Positions 52,820 through 61,291 of a stretch of 64,000 nucleotides of DNA are shown here, piece by piece; within the stretch, counting starts at the first letter, position 1; each line of letters begins with the position of its first letter. The notes under the pieces were generated by a model. The model ran no database searches, was not told the DNA's origin, and saw nothing but the letters and a program-made list of their open reading frames with translations. The DNA is taken from positions 620,001-684,000 of the forward strand of contig NZ_JARHUC010000003.1 of the NCBI RefSeq assembly GCF_029223255.1, read 5' to 3'. The position numbers and the translations under genes were made by a program. This DNA comes from Albimonas marina. Its GTDB lineage: Bacteria; Pseudomonadota; Alphaproteobacteria; Rhodobacterales; Rhodobacteraceae.

Positions 52820-53052
52820 TTCGGGGCCTCCCCGTTCGGGTCGGTTCGGCGGGCGCGGAGGTAGGCGTTCAGGTCAGCGCCGTGGTAGCCGATGCGCCGC
52901 CCGATGCGTATGAAGGCCGGGCCGCAGTTCAGATAGCGCCAGCGGGCAAGCTTGCCCCTGCGCAGCCGCAAGTCATCGCCGCCGATCGGCCCCATCTCGG
53001 GGTCCTCTGCGAAGTAGATGCGGTCGTCGTCGAAGATGTCTGCCATCGGCAA
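52816..53052 (-). CDS. Excisionase/AlpA-like HTH protein
   Basis: A 78-residue acidic-to-basic protein with a MerR/AlpA-type fold. The N-terminus MADIFDDDRIYFAEDPE is followed by LRLRRGKLARWRYLNCGPAF, then IRIGRRIGYHGADLNAYLRA, which is the R-I-G-R-R-I...DL.AYL signature of excisionase-type winged helices. Such proteins control direction of integrase action or expression. The start could be 53052 or 53046. Confidence 0.8.
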   Translation of the reverse strand: MPMADIFDDDRIYFAEDPEMGPIGGDDLRLRRGKLARWRYLNCGPAFIRIGRRIGYHGADLNAYLRARRTDPNGEAPK

Positions 53053-53148
53053 TCCTCCTCATCGGATTGGTTTCGATGGCGAACGCTAGCCTCAGGGAGC
53101 GTAGGGAAAAAACCCTGATGGGATACTTGGCCGTTTCGATACGGTGCC

Positions 53149-54123
53149 CTATTTTCCTCTGCGCCCGGGGCGAGCGAGTTCCGGGTGCTCCTCGCGAAGT
53201 CTTGCCCAGACGCGTTCGAAGCCACGAGCGGTCAGCTGCTCTGGGCAGGCGTCTCTCAATTCGGCTTTCGTGAACGTCAAGCCGTGGGCGGCGACGTAGC
53301 TTCTAAGGTGGTTGAGAGCGCGCGTTTCGGAAGCAATTGTCGCATTCACGGAGGCGGCGGCGTTTGCGCTGTTACCGAATAGAAACGATGTCCATTCCTT
53401 GGGGGAGTCCGACTTAAAGCTTTGAACTAAATCGTCTCCGACCGCAGCGCTAAAGACGAGTTCCACCAGCGCCTCGATGAACTTGGAACGAAACTTGCCC
53501 CAATCGAAACCGCTGGCTTCTACACAGAGTGCCCAGCCTTCGAATGGCTCTATGTCCGAAAGCCTGAAAGGGTATCCGTAAGAATCGAGACTAAACCCGT
53601 AGGTAAGGAGTCGATCTAGGGACCGCGTGGCCGAATAGTCGAGTAGGCCAAATGTCCTCGCGAAAAAGAGGTTTGGAGACATGTGGGCGCGACTTAGGAA
53701 AGTCTCATCCCATGGGTCGCGATGCTCTATGATGCATTGTGCGACGCGTTGGTGGTGGGCATGCCAATCCCGATCCACTTCGTAGAGGGCATCAGCGCCA
53801 TCCGGGGTGTAGTTCAATAGGGTTCTATATCGGACTCGTCGAGCGAAGACCGGAAACCGAAACTGCCAGATCCCCTTTTCGGGATGGCAGGTGAATACCG
53901 CGATGCCATCTATGGCCGTTTCAAAGGCGATTAATTCGGCCTCTTGAAGGTTCAGCGTGTTTGCCAAGTAAGCCCTATGGGTGAGGAACGCATCGCGTTT
54001 CTCATCTTCCAAGCTCGACGTTGAATTGATAATCCCTGACAGCATTTCTACTCGCGCGCTGCTGGCGTCTGCTAGCTCATCCATCAAATCAGAAACCATT
54101 AAAAATCCCGCTGGGGCAAACAT
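53149..54123 (-). CDS. Unknown cargo protein of the tRNA-Ser element
   Basis: A 324-residue protein of clearly lower GC than its neighbours. There is no signal peptide and no obvious membrane helix. Visible features are a helical N-terminus (DLMDELADASSARVEMLSGI), a His-rich stretch (DWHAHHQRVAQCIIEHRDPW), aromatic-rich middle segments (RTFGLLDYSATRSL) and a basic C-terminal tail (FERVWARLREEHPELARPGR). It stands in the usual cargo slot beside the integrase, 12 bases after its stop, with GAGGAG before the ATG. Function unknown. A defence or superinfection role is a reasonable guess only from position. Confidence 0.65.
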   Translation of the reverse strand: MFAPAGFLMVSDLMDELADASSARVEMLSGIINSTSSLEDEKRDAFLTHRAYLANTLNLQEAELIAFETAIDGIAVFTCHPEKGIWQFRFPVFARRVRYRTLLNYTPDGADALYEVDRDWHAHHQRVAQCIIEHRDPWDETFLSRAHMSPNLFFARTFGLLDYSATRSLDRLLTYGFSLDSYGYPFRLSDIEPFEGWALCVEASGFDWGKFRSKFIEALVELVFSAAVGDDLVQSFKSDSPKEWTSFLFGNSANAAASVNATIASETRALNHLRSYVAAHGLTFTKAELRDACPEQLTARGFERVWARLREEHPELARPGRRGK

Positions 54124-54135
54124 TGGCGTTGCTCC

Positions 54136-55314
54136 TCAATGGTGTTGCTTTGTTACGGTAAGCGACCATTTAGCCATCAGCGTTCGCCGATGCTCCAACA
54201 AATCAGATCGCGCATACGCTCTCTCGACCTCCGAGCCGACTTGGTGAGCCAAGGCCGTCTCGGCGATTTCGCGCGGCGCACCTGCCGCTTCCGCGGCCCA
54301 ATCTCTGAATGCGCTACGGAAGCCATGGACTGTGAAGGCGTTGCGACCCATCCGCCGCAACAGCATCAACATCGACATGTTCGAAAGTGGTGAGTGGCGC
54401 TTTTGACCTTCAAAGACATACTCTGATGCCATCGCTTTCATTGGCTCCAAGATGGCAATCATCTCGTCTGTGAGCGGCACGCGATGCGTCGCGCCGCCTT
54501 TCATCCGCTCGGATGGAATGGTCCACAGGCGGGCTTCTAAATCCACCTCGGGCCAGGTCATTCCCAGCACCTCGGAAGTGCGGCAGGCGGTCAGGATGGT
54601 GAATTGAAGCGCCTTCGCGGCGGTGGCGCTGCGCTTCGCCAGTTCGGCGTAGAACGCGGGCACGTCCTGCCATGGCATCGCGTCATGGTGCTGCGCCCTG
54701 GCCTTCACCTTGGGCAGAACTTCCGCCTCTTTGACCGCGGTCACGGGGTTCTCGCCCGAGCGCAACCCCATCGACTTCGCCACGTCCAGGACCGTCTTCA
54801 TCCGCTGCGCAAGGCGAGTCGCCGTCTCGTGCTTCGCCGTCCAGACGGGTGACAAACACATCAGGACCTCCGGCTGGCCGATGGTGTCCACCGGCATCCG
54901 GCCAATCTTCGGAAAGGCGTAGTCGCGCAGCGTGTTCAGCCATTGCTGGGCATGCTTCGGGTTTTTCCAGGTGGGCAGGCGGTCGATATGAACCTGACGG
55001 GCCAGTTCCTCAAACGTCGGAATCTCCCGCTTGGCGTTGAAGCGCGGGTTAAGTCCGGCCTTCGCCATGCGCCGGTATTCCAAGGCCCGTTCTCGCGCTT
55101 GAGGCAGCGAAACCACGTCGGCCCCGCCCAGCCCGAAGTCGGTGCGGAGCGGTGCGCCCTTGCGGTTCTTCTGGCCCTTCACGGTGACGCGCACCACCCA
55201 GCGCCGCGCGCCCGACGGGTCAACGACGAGGTAGAGGCCCGCGCCGTCGCCATGGCGGCCGGGGCCAAGATTCTCCACCAGCCGTTTCGTCAGCTTCCCG
55301 CCCAGCGCCGCCAT
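54136..55314 (-). CDS. int: Tyrosine recombinase (P4-type integrase)
   Basis: A 392-residue site-specific integrase. The N-terminal arm-binding region (about 1-90) includes LVENLGPGRHGDGAGLYLVV. The core-binding region follows, and the catalytic domain has Arg245 (TACRTSE), His330 and Arg333 (VHGFRSAFRDW), His357 and the nucleophile Tyr367 (VERAYARS). All are present, so it should be active. The start is set at 55314 (MAALGGKLTKR), the usual N-terminus; an upstream ATG at 55392 would add 26 residues. The intact enzyme parallels the wreck at 46280-46650. Confidence 0.92.
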   Translation of the reverse strand: MAALGGKLTKRLVENLGPGRHGDGAGLYLVVDPSGARRWVVRVTVKGQKNRKGAPLRTDFGLGGADVVSLPQARERALEYRRMAKAGLNPRFNAKREIPTFEELARQVHIDRLPTWKNPKHAQQWLNTLRDYAFPKIGRMPVDTIGQPEVLMCLSPVWTAKHETATRLAQRMKTVLDVAKSMGLRSGENPVTAVKEAEVLPKVKARAQHHDAMPWQDVPAFYAELAKRSATAAKALQFTILTACRTSEVLGMTWPEVDLEARLWTIPSERMKGGATHRVPLTDEMIAILEPMKAMASEYVFEGQKRHSPLSNMSMLMLLRRMGRNAFTVHGFRSAFRDWAAEAAGAPREIAETALAHQVGSEVERAYARSDLLEHRRTLMAKWSLTVTKQHH

Positions 55315-55320
55315 TTTCCG

Positions 55321-55338
55321 TACCACCTTCCGTACCAC
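55321..55338. promoter_or_regulatory. Paired TACCAC sites, right end
   Basis: TACCACCTTCCGTACCAC: TACCAC copies start 12 bases apart, just upstream of the integrase, 125 bases inside the right attachment repeat. Same spacing and orientation as at 50912-50929. Confidence 0.6.
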
Positions 55339-55462
55339 GCAACGGAAGCATACTAGGCGAACCGAACGAAAACCACGAGAATCGAATGGCAAGGATATCG
55401 CATTAAAAATGGAGACTTACGCTATCGTTCGGAAGCGAATGCGATGCATGGGAAGCTGGGGG

Positions 55463-55476
55463 TGGCGGAAGGGGTG
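55463..55476. repeat. Right attachment repeat, inside tRNA-Ser
   Basis: TGGCGGAAGGGGTG equals the last 14 bases of tRNA-Ser (CACCCCTTCCGCCA on the minus strand). Integration restores the tRNA end. Confidence 0.7.
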
Positions 55477-55552
55477 GGATTCGAACCCACGGGACCCTTG
55501 CGAGCCCAACGGTTTTCAAGACCGCCGCATTCGACCGCTCTGCCACCCTTCC
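55463..55552 (-). tRNA. tRNA-Ser (anticodon UGA)
   Basis: A 90-nt class II tRNA with long variable arm and encoded CCA. It has the acceptor GGAAGGG with CCCTTCC, the TTGA anticodon region (CTTGAAAA) and the T arm GGTTCGAATCC. It serves as the integration site of the neighbouring element. Confidence 0.95.
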
Positions 55553-55727
55553 GGTTGCGGACTCGGTAATCGTTGCGGGCGCGGACGACAAGACCGTGCG
55601 AGGGGGGATCGGGGAAGAGGCTCGCGCGGGCGTGCGCGGGGCGACGGGGGCGGTTTCCTCGGGCGTGGGGCTCCTGTAGCTTCGGGACCGGTCGGGCGAC
55701 GCACGCCCGGGATCCCGGAGACGCTTC

Positions 55728-57110
55728 ATGCGGTCGATGACCCTGCTCGTCGCTCCTGCGCGCGCGGCCCTCGCGGTCGGCGCGGCGTTGGGGCTGGGAG
55801 CTCTCGCGCCCGTCGGCGCAGGCCCCGCCGCGGCCCAGGAGACGCAGAGGCCGGCGGCCTCGGCGCCTGCGGCCGCGACGGATGCGGCGACGACGGAGGC
55901 CCGTGACGCCGCCGCGGCGGGCGTGCAGGCGCCTGCGTCTATGTCGGAGACCACGGACGCGGCGCAGGCGGAGCCTGCGTCGGGGGTCGGCGTCTGGGCG
56001 GGGGGGCCGACCTTCGGGGGCGCCTGGATCGCCCATCCGCTGGTGAAGACCCCGCGCGACGTGGAGATCGAGACCGAGGACGGGGCGCGGACCCGCGCGC
56101 GGCTGCTGCCGCTGACCGAGTCGTCGCGCGCGCCTGGGTTCCTGCTCTCGGCCGAGGCTGCGGCGGAGCTGGGGCTCGAGGCCGGCGCGCCGGTGCGCCT
56201 GACCCTTCACGATGTCGAGACCGGGACGGCCCAGGCCTCCGCCGCCCCCGCGGCGCGTGAGACGGGCGGCTTCGCGGCGCCCTCGAAGGTGGAGCTGAAC
56301 CGGGTTCCCGCGCCGGCCGGGGAAGATCCCGCGCCGGCAGAGGCGGTCGCGCAGGCGGCGCCGGCCGAGGCGACGGCCCCGCGCGACGCCGCCGACGCGG
56401 CGACGGCCGAGGCCGCGCCGTTGGAGACGGCCGCGAACGTTTCTGCTTCGACGGCGGAGGCCTCGGGGTCCGAGTCCGCCGCGTCGGAGACGGCCGGGAC
56501 CGCGCCGGTCGAAGCGGCGGAGGCCGCGCCGGCCGTCTCGCCCTTGCCCCAGGCGACGCCGTCGGCGGCGGACGCGGCGGCGGCGACGACGGCGGCCGCG
56601 GAGGCGCCGGCCTCGCGGCCGGACGCGGGCGAGACCGCCCGCCCTGCGCCCGAGGCGGCGCCGGTGGATGTCGCGCGGCGGCCGCCGTCGCAGCCGGCGA
56701 CCGGACCGCTGGCGCCGCCGAGCGCCGCGCCGGAGACGAGCGGAACGCCGCCCGCGGTGCCCTCGGCGCCGCTGGCGGCCCTCGCGCCGCCCTCGCGGCC
56801 CGCGGTCGGCGCGCCGGCGCGCAGCCCTTCGCCGGCCCCGACGCCGGCCTCGACATCGACGCAGGCGGGCGGCGCGCCGGGCGCGCTCGCCCCGGCCTCG
56901 GCCCGTCCGGCCGCGCCGCGCGCGAGGCTGGCCCTCGCCGGGCCGCCGGCCGCGCGGCCCTCGGCCGCGCCCACCGCCTCGCCCGCCGCCGGTCCCGCGC
57001 CGCTCCCCGCCGGGCTGCTGCGCGGCGCCCCCGTTTCGAGCCCGCGGCCGCCCTCGCGCCCCGCCGCGGCCGCCCCCGCCCCCCAAGCCGGAGGAACCGA
57101 CCCAGCATGA
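55728..57110 (+). CDS. Exported DPBB-like protein with long Ala/Pro tail, no SPOR domain
   Basis: A 460-residue protein. A signal peptide (about 1-36, ending AAAQE) leads to a short Ala-rich stretch, then a globular block of about 90 residues (VGVWAGGPTFGGAWIAHPLV, then RARLLPL and AAAELGLEAGAPVRLTL). This block is like the RlpA/septal-ring-linked domain seen beside PBP5-type enzymes in Rhodobacteraceae. The last ~280 residues are Ala/Pro/Glu low complexity, and no C-terminal SPOR domain follows. ATG at 55728 behind GGAGAC. It overlaps the carboxypeptidase gene by 4 bases, so a peptidoglycan role is likely. Confidence 0.65.
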   Translation: MRSMTLLVAPARAALAVGAALGLGALAPVGAGPAAAQETQRPAASAPAAATDAATTEARDAAAAGVQAPASMSETTDAAQAEPASGVGVWAGGPTFGGAWIAHPLVKTPRDVEIETEDGARTRARLLPLTESSRAPGFLLSAEAAAELGLEAGAPVRLTLHDVETGTAQASAAPAARETGGFAAPSKVELNRVPAPAGEDPAPAEAVAQAAPAEATAPRDAADAATAEAAPLETAANVSASTAEASGSESAASETAGTAPVEAAEAAPAVSPLPQATPSAADAAAATTAAAEAPASRPDAGETARPAPEAAPVDVARRPPSQPATGPLAPPSAAPETSGTPPAVPSAPLAALAPPSRPAVGAPARSPSPAPTPASTSTQAGGAPGALAPASARPAAPRARLALAGPPAARPSAAPTASPAAGPAPLPAGLLRGAPVSSPRPPSRPAAAAPAPQAGGTDPA

Positions 57111-58324
57111 CCCGCCGCCCGCGTCTGCGCGCCCTCGCGGCGCTCGCCCTCACGCTCAGCCTCGGGCTCGGCCTCGCGCCGCGCGGGGCGGAGGCGACCG
57201 AGCTCGACATCGAAGCCCGCGAGGGGCTGGTGGTCGACATGACCACCGGCGCGGTGCTGCTGTCGAAGGATCCCGACACGCTGACCGCCCCCGCCTCGAT
57301 GCTGAAGCTGATGACCCTGACCATGGTCTTCGAGGCGCTGGAGGAGGGGCGGCTGAGCCTGGACGACACCTTCCTCGTCTCCGAGAAGGCCTGGCGGATG
57401 GGCGGCTCGAAGATGTTCGTGAAGGTCGGCGAGCGGGTGAGCGTCGAGGACCTGATCCGCGGCGTCATCGTGCTGTCGGGCAACGACGCCTGCGTGGTGC
57501 TGGCCGAGGGGCTGGCGGGCTCGGAGGACGCCTTCGCGCGGCGGATGACCGAGCGCGCGAAGGAGCTGGGCATGACGTCCACCTTCGGCAACGCCACCGG
57601 CTGGCCGCATCCCGACAACCTTATGACGCCCCGCGACCTGGTCTACCTGGCGCAGCGGATGATCGCCGAGCATCCGGAGTTCTACCGCTATTTCGCCGAG
57701 ACGGATTTCGAGTGGAACGGGGTGGCGCAGCGCAACCGCAACCCGCTGCTCTACGCCGATCTCGGCGCCGACGGGCTGAAGACCGGGCATACCGAGGAGG
57801 CGGGCTACGGCCTCGTCGGCTCGGCCGTGCAGGACGACCGGCGGGTGGTGTTCATGATCGGGGGCCTCGGCTCGACCCAGGCCCGCGCGCAGGAGAGCGA
57901 GCGGATCGTGAACTGGGCGTTCCGGGAGTTCCGCAACATCACCCTCTACCGCGCCGGGCAGGACCTGGGCGCGGCGGAGGTGTGGCTGGGAGCCAAGCCC
58001 TCGGTGCGCATGACGGTCGAGAAGGACGCGCTGGCCACAATCCCCTTCGCGGCGGCCGAGGACCTGCACGCGACCCTGCGCTACGAGGGGCCGATCGAGG
58101 CGCCGGTGACCCGCGGCCAGAAGGTGGCGGAGCTGGTGGTCGAGGCGGCGGAGATCCCCGAGATCCGCATCCCCGTGATCGCGGCCGAGGACGTGCCCCG
58201 CGGCGGCTACCTGACCCGCCTGCAGGCGGCCGCGGGGCTGCTGGCGCGCAGGGCGATGGGCGCGGTGCTGGGCGAGGGCGACGAGGCCGAGGCCCCCGCG
58301 GACGCGGCGAATGCCGGCGGCTGA
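57107..58324 (+). CDS. D-alanyl-D-alanine carboxypeptidase (PBP5/DacC type)
   Basis: A 405-residue penicillin-binding protein with a signal peptide (about 1-30, ending EATEL). SxxK is APASMLKLMT with the catalytic Ser, SxN is VLSGNDA and KTG is GLKTGHT. A C-terminal beta domain is followed by an amphipathic anchor (GYLTRLQAAAGLLARRAMGAV). It trims the terminal D-Ala of peptidoglycan stem peptides in the periplasm. It is coupled to the preceding exported protein. Confidence 0.93.
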   Translation: MTRRPRLRALAALALTLSLGLGLAPRGAEATELDIEAREGLVVDMTTGAVLLSKDPDTLTAPASMLKLMTLTMVFEALEEGRLSLDDTFLVSEKAWRMGGSKMFVKVGERVSVEDLIRGVIVLSGNDACVVLAEGLAGSEDAFARRMTERAKELGMTSTFGNATGWPHPDNLMTPRDLVYLAQRMIAEHPEFYRYFAETDFEWNGVAQRNRNPLLYADLGADGLKTGHTEEAGYGLVGSAVQDDRRVVFMIGGLGSTQARAQESERIVNWAFREFRNITLYRAGQDLGAAEVWLGAKPSVRMTVEKDALATIPFAAAEDLHATLRYEGPIEAPVTRGQKVAELVVEAAEIPEIRIPVIAAEDVPRGGYLTRLQAAAGLLARRAMGAVLGEGDEAEAPADAANAGG

Positions 58325-58432
58325 GCGCCGGGCCGGTCCGGCGCGGGGCGAGGGGCAGGCCGGCGCGCGCGGCGCCGCGCGCCGCGACGGCGCGACATCC
58401 CGGAGCCGCGACGCCTCCGCCCGCCCCGAGGG

Positions 58433-58512
58433 CGCCCCGGGCCTGAGCCGGGGCCTCCTGCGGGCCGCCCCGCCGGTCCTGTCCGCGAGGCCCCGGGTCG
58501 AGCCCGGGGCGC
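58433..58512. repeat. REP-like palindrome pair (family B), locus 3
   Basis: CGCCCCGGGCCTGAGCCGGGG (58433-58453) and GGCCCCGGGTCGAGCCCGGG (58489-58508) face each other. They lie in the 207-base spacer before tmk. Confidence 0.75.
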
Positions 58513-58531
58513 CGACGTCGGAGGGCGCGCG

Positions 58532-59236
58532 ATGACCCGGCAGACCCCCGCGGGCCCCGGCCTTTTCGTCAGCGTCGAGGGCGGGGACGGGGCGGGGAAG
58601 TCCACCCAGCTCCGCCGCCTGGCCGAGGCGCTGCGCGCCGAGGGCCGCGACGTGGTGGTCACCCGCGAGCCCGGCGGCGCCCCCGGCGCCGAGGAGATCC
58701 GCCGCCTGGTGCTGGAGGGGGAGCCGGGGCGCTGGTCGCCGGTCTCGGAGTTGCTGCTGTTCAACGCCGCCCGGCGCGATCACGTGGAGCGCACGATCCT
58801 GCCCGCGCTGGCCCGCGGGGCGGTGGTGCTGTGCGACCGCTTCGCGGATTCGACCCGCGTCTACCAGGGCGCGGCGCGCGAGGCCGCGGCCCAGGCCGCG
58901 GGGCAGGGCGGCTCGGCGGGGCGGACCGGCCTGCCGGAGCCCGACCTCGCGATGGCCGACGCGCTGCATGCGCTGGTGATCGGGATCGAGCCGGACCTGA
59001 CCCTGATCTTCGACATCGACCCGGAGGTGGGCCTCGGCCGCGGCGTCGCGCGCGGCGGCGAGGAGCTGCGCTTCGAGCGGCTGGGCCTCGAGTTCCACGC
59101 CCAGGTGCGCGCCCGCTTCCGGGCGCTCGCCGAGCGGTTTCCGCAGCGCTGCCGGATCATCGACGCCTCCGGCGAGCCGGACGCGGTCTTCGCCCGCGTC
59201 CGCGCGGCGCTGGCGGATCGGCTCGCGCCGGCCTAG
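58532..59236 (+). CDS. tmk: Thymidylate kinase
   Basis: A 234-residue kinase (dTMP to dTDP). The P-loop is GGDGAGKST near residue 17, the DR(F/Y) motif is LCDRFADSTRVYQG, and a LID follows. A Gly/Ala-rich insert (AAREAAAQAAGQGGSAG) after the DR motif is longer than usual. It is followed 9 bases later by holB; this order tmk-holB-tatD is common. Confidence 0.95.
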   Translation: MTRQTPAGPGLFVSVEGGDGAGKSTQLRRLAEALRAEGRDVVVTREPGGAPGAEEIRRLVLEGEPGRWSPVSELLLFNAARRDHVERTILPALARGAVVLCDRFADSTRVYQGAAREAAAQAAGQGGSAGRTGLPEPDLAMADALHALVIGIEPDLTLIFDIDPEVGLGRGVARGGEELRFERLGLEFHAQVRARFRALAERFPQRCRIIDASGEPDAVFARVRAALADRLAPA

Positions 59237-59245
59237 AACCCGCCC

Positions 59246-60460
59246 ATGGCCCGCGCCCCCTACGTCCCCGAGAACGAGCCCCCGCCCCCCGAGGCCGACC
59301 GCGTCGAGGGCGCGCCGCATCCGCGCGCGACCCTGCGCCTGTTCGGGCAGGAGGCGGCCGAGCAGGCCTTTCTCGACGCCTGGGCCTCGGGGCGGATGCA
59401 TCATGCCTGGCTGCTGACCGGGCCGCGGGGCGTCGGCAAGGCGACGCTCGCCTGGCGCATGGCGCGCGCGCTGCTGGCCGCGCCCGCCCCCGGCCAGGAC
59501 GGCCCGGCCCTGTTCGGAGAGCCGGTGGAGACCGAGCCGCCGGCGCCCCCCAGCCTCGACATGGCGCCCGACGATCCGGTCTTTCGCCGCACGCTGGCGC
59601 TGTCGGAGGGGCGGCTGCGCCTGCTGCGCCGGCCCTGGGACGACAAGGTCAAGCGCCTGAAGACCCAGATCGCGGCCGAGGACGCGCGGAGCTTGCGCGA
59701 GCTGTTCGCCAACACCGCGCCCGACGGCGGCTGGCGGGTGGCGGTGGTCGACTGCGTGGACGAGATGAACGCGCAGTCCGCCAACGCGCTGCTGAAGCTG
59801 GTCGAGGAGCCGCCGGCGCGCTCCATGTTCCTGCTGGTCTGCCACCAACCCTCGCGCATCCTGCCCACCATCCGCTCGCGCTGCCGCACGCTGGTGCTGC
59901 GGCCGCTGTCGCCGCCCGACCTGTCGGCCGCGGTCGTGCAGGCGATGGAGGCGGAGGGGGAGGCGGCGCCGGACCTGGGCGCCTCGGCCGAGGCGCTGCA
60001 CGCGCTCTCGGGCGGCTCGGCGGGGGAGGCGTTGCGCCTCGCCGCCGAAGGGGGGCCGAAGCTCTATGCGCGGCTGGTGCGCATGGCCTCCGGCGCGCCG
60101 GGGATGGACCGGGCGCAGTTCCACGACTGGGCCGCCACGGTCACCGGGCGGGACAATGCGCCGAGGCTCGACGCCTCCCTGCGGCTGGTCGAGCTGCTGC
60201 TCGCGCGCCTCGCCCGCGCCGGCGCCGGCCGGCCGATGTCGCCCGAGGCCGCGCCGGGGGAAGAGGCGCTCGCCGCCCGCCTCTCGGCCCATGCGGGGCA
60301 GGCGCGGGTCTGGGCGGAGGCGGCGCAGGAGATCCCCGCGCGCGCCGCGCGGGCGCGCGCCGTCAACCTTGACCCCGACCGGATCATCCTCGATACCTTC
60401 TCCGCGTTGGACGCCTGCGCCCGCCGGGCCGCCGCGCTCCAGGGCTCTCAGCCCGCCTGA
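59246..60460 (+). CDS. holB: DNA polymerase III subunit delta'
   Basis: A 404-residue clamp-loader subunit. LLTGPRGVGKATLAWRMARA is the (often degenerate) P-loop. The SRC motif and VVDCVDEMNAQSANALLKLVEEPP are the AAA+ signature shared with DnaX. A C-terminal helical domain follows. It works with dnaX (in this window) in the clamp loader. Confidence 0.92.
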   Translation: MARAPYVPENEPPPPEADRVEGAPHPRATLRLFGQEAAEQAFLDAWASGRMHHAWLLTGPRGVGKATLAWRMARALLAAPAPGQDGPALFGEPVETEPPAPPSLDMAPDDPVFRRTLALSEGRLRLLRRPWDDKVKRLKTQIAAEDARSLRELFANTAPDGGWRVAVVDCVDEMNAQSANALLKLVEEPPARSMFLLVCHQPSRILPTIRSRCRTLVLRPLSPPDLSAAVVQAMEAEGEAAPDLGASAEALHALSGGSAGEALRLAAEGGPKLYARLVRMASGAPGMDRAQFHDWAATVTGRDNAPRLDASLRLVELLLARLARAGAGRPMSPEAAPGEEALAARLSAHAGQARVWAEAAQEIPARAARARAVNLDPDRIILDTFSALDACARRAAALQGSQPA

Positions 60461-60482
60461 TCGCAATTCCCGGAGCCGCCGC

Positions 60483-61289
60483 TTGCCCCCCGTGCTCGTC
60501 GACAGCCATTGCCACCTGGATTTCCCGGATTTCGCCGACGAGCTGCCCGACGTGGTCGCGCGCGCCGTCGCCGCCGGGGTGACCCGGATGGTCTCGATCG
60601 CCACCACCCTGAAGTCGGAGCCCCGCGTGCGCGCCATCGCCGAGGCGCATCCGGAGGTCCTCTACGCCTGCGGCCTGCACCCGCTGCACGTCCACGAGGA
60701 GCCGGTTCCGACCGTCGAGGCGCTGGTCGCCGTCGCGCGCCACCCCAAGATGGTGGGGATCGGGGAGACGGGGCTCGACTACCACTATTCCGCCGAGACG
60801 AAGGACGTGCAGCAGGAGAGCCTGCGCCTGCACTGCGAGGCGGCGCGGCGCACCGGCCTGCCGCTGATCATCCATTCCCGCGACGCCGACGCCGACATGA
60901 GCCGGATCCTCGCGGAGGAGCACGCGGCCGGGGCGTTCGAGTGCGTGATGCATTGCTTCTCGTCCTCGGCGCAGCTCGCCGAGGACATGCTGGCCTTGGG
61001 CTTCTACCTCTCGATGTCCGGCATCGCGACCTTCCCCAAGAGCCAGGAGCTGCGCGACATCTTCGCCGCCGCGCCGCTCGACCGGATCCTGGTGGAGACC
61101 GACAGCCCGTATCTCGCGCCCAAGCCCAAGCGGGGCAAGCGCAACGAGCCGGCCTACACCGCGATGACCGCGCAGGTGGGGGCGGACGTCTTCGGGATCT
61201 CGACCGAGGCGTTCGCCGCCGCCACCACCGCCAATTTCGACCGCCTGTTCTCGAAGGCCGCCGAGTGGACGAAGCGGGAGGCCGCCTGA
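60483..61289 (+). CDS. TatD-family metal-dependent deoxyribonuclease
   Basis: A 268-residue TIM-barrel hydrolase. Metal ligands: the HxH in DSHCHLDFPD, Glu in GIGETGLDYHY, His in IIHSRDAD, His in MHCFSSS and Asp in VETDSPYLAPKPKRGKRNEP (partly quoted). It is thought to process 3' DNA ends or D-aminoacyl-tRNA. A TTG start at 60483 is proposed: GGAG lies 7 bases upstream and it gives the usual N-terminus; GTG at 60492 is the alternative. No ATG fits. Confidence 0.9.
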   Translation: MPPVLVDSHCHLDFPDFADELPDVVARAVAAGVTRMVSIATTLKSEPRVRAIAEAHPEVLYACGLHPLHVHEEPVPTVEALVAVARHPKMVGIGETGLDYHYSAETKDVQQESLRLHCEAARRTGLPLIIHSRDADADMSRILAEEHAAGAFECVMHCFSSSAQLAEDMLALGFYLSMSGIATFPKSQELRDIFAAAPLDRILVETDSPYLAPKPKRGKRNEPAYTAMTAQVGADVFGISTEAFAAATTANFDRLFSKAAEWTKREAA

Positions 61290-61291
61290 CC

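Larger units (their letters stand above)
50835..55476. mobile_element. 4.6-kb integrated element at tRNA-Ser, satellite-like
   Basis: Bounded by a 14-base direct repeat TGGCGGAAGGGGTG: one copy is at 50835-50848, and the other (55463-55476) is exactly the 3' end of tRNA-Ser, including its CCA. Paired TACCAC sites 12 bases apart lie inside both ends. All nine genes read on the minus strand: integrase, unknown cargo, excisionase-like, small gene, two HTH genes with a palindrome array, and two phage-like genes. No capsid, packaging or conjugation gene is present. It looks like a complete, recently integrated mini-element. Confidence 0.75.
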
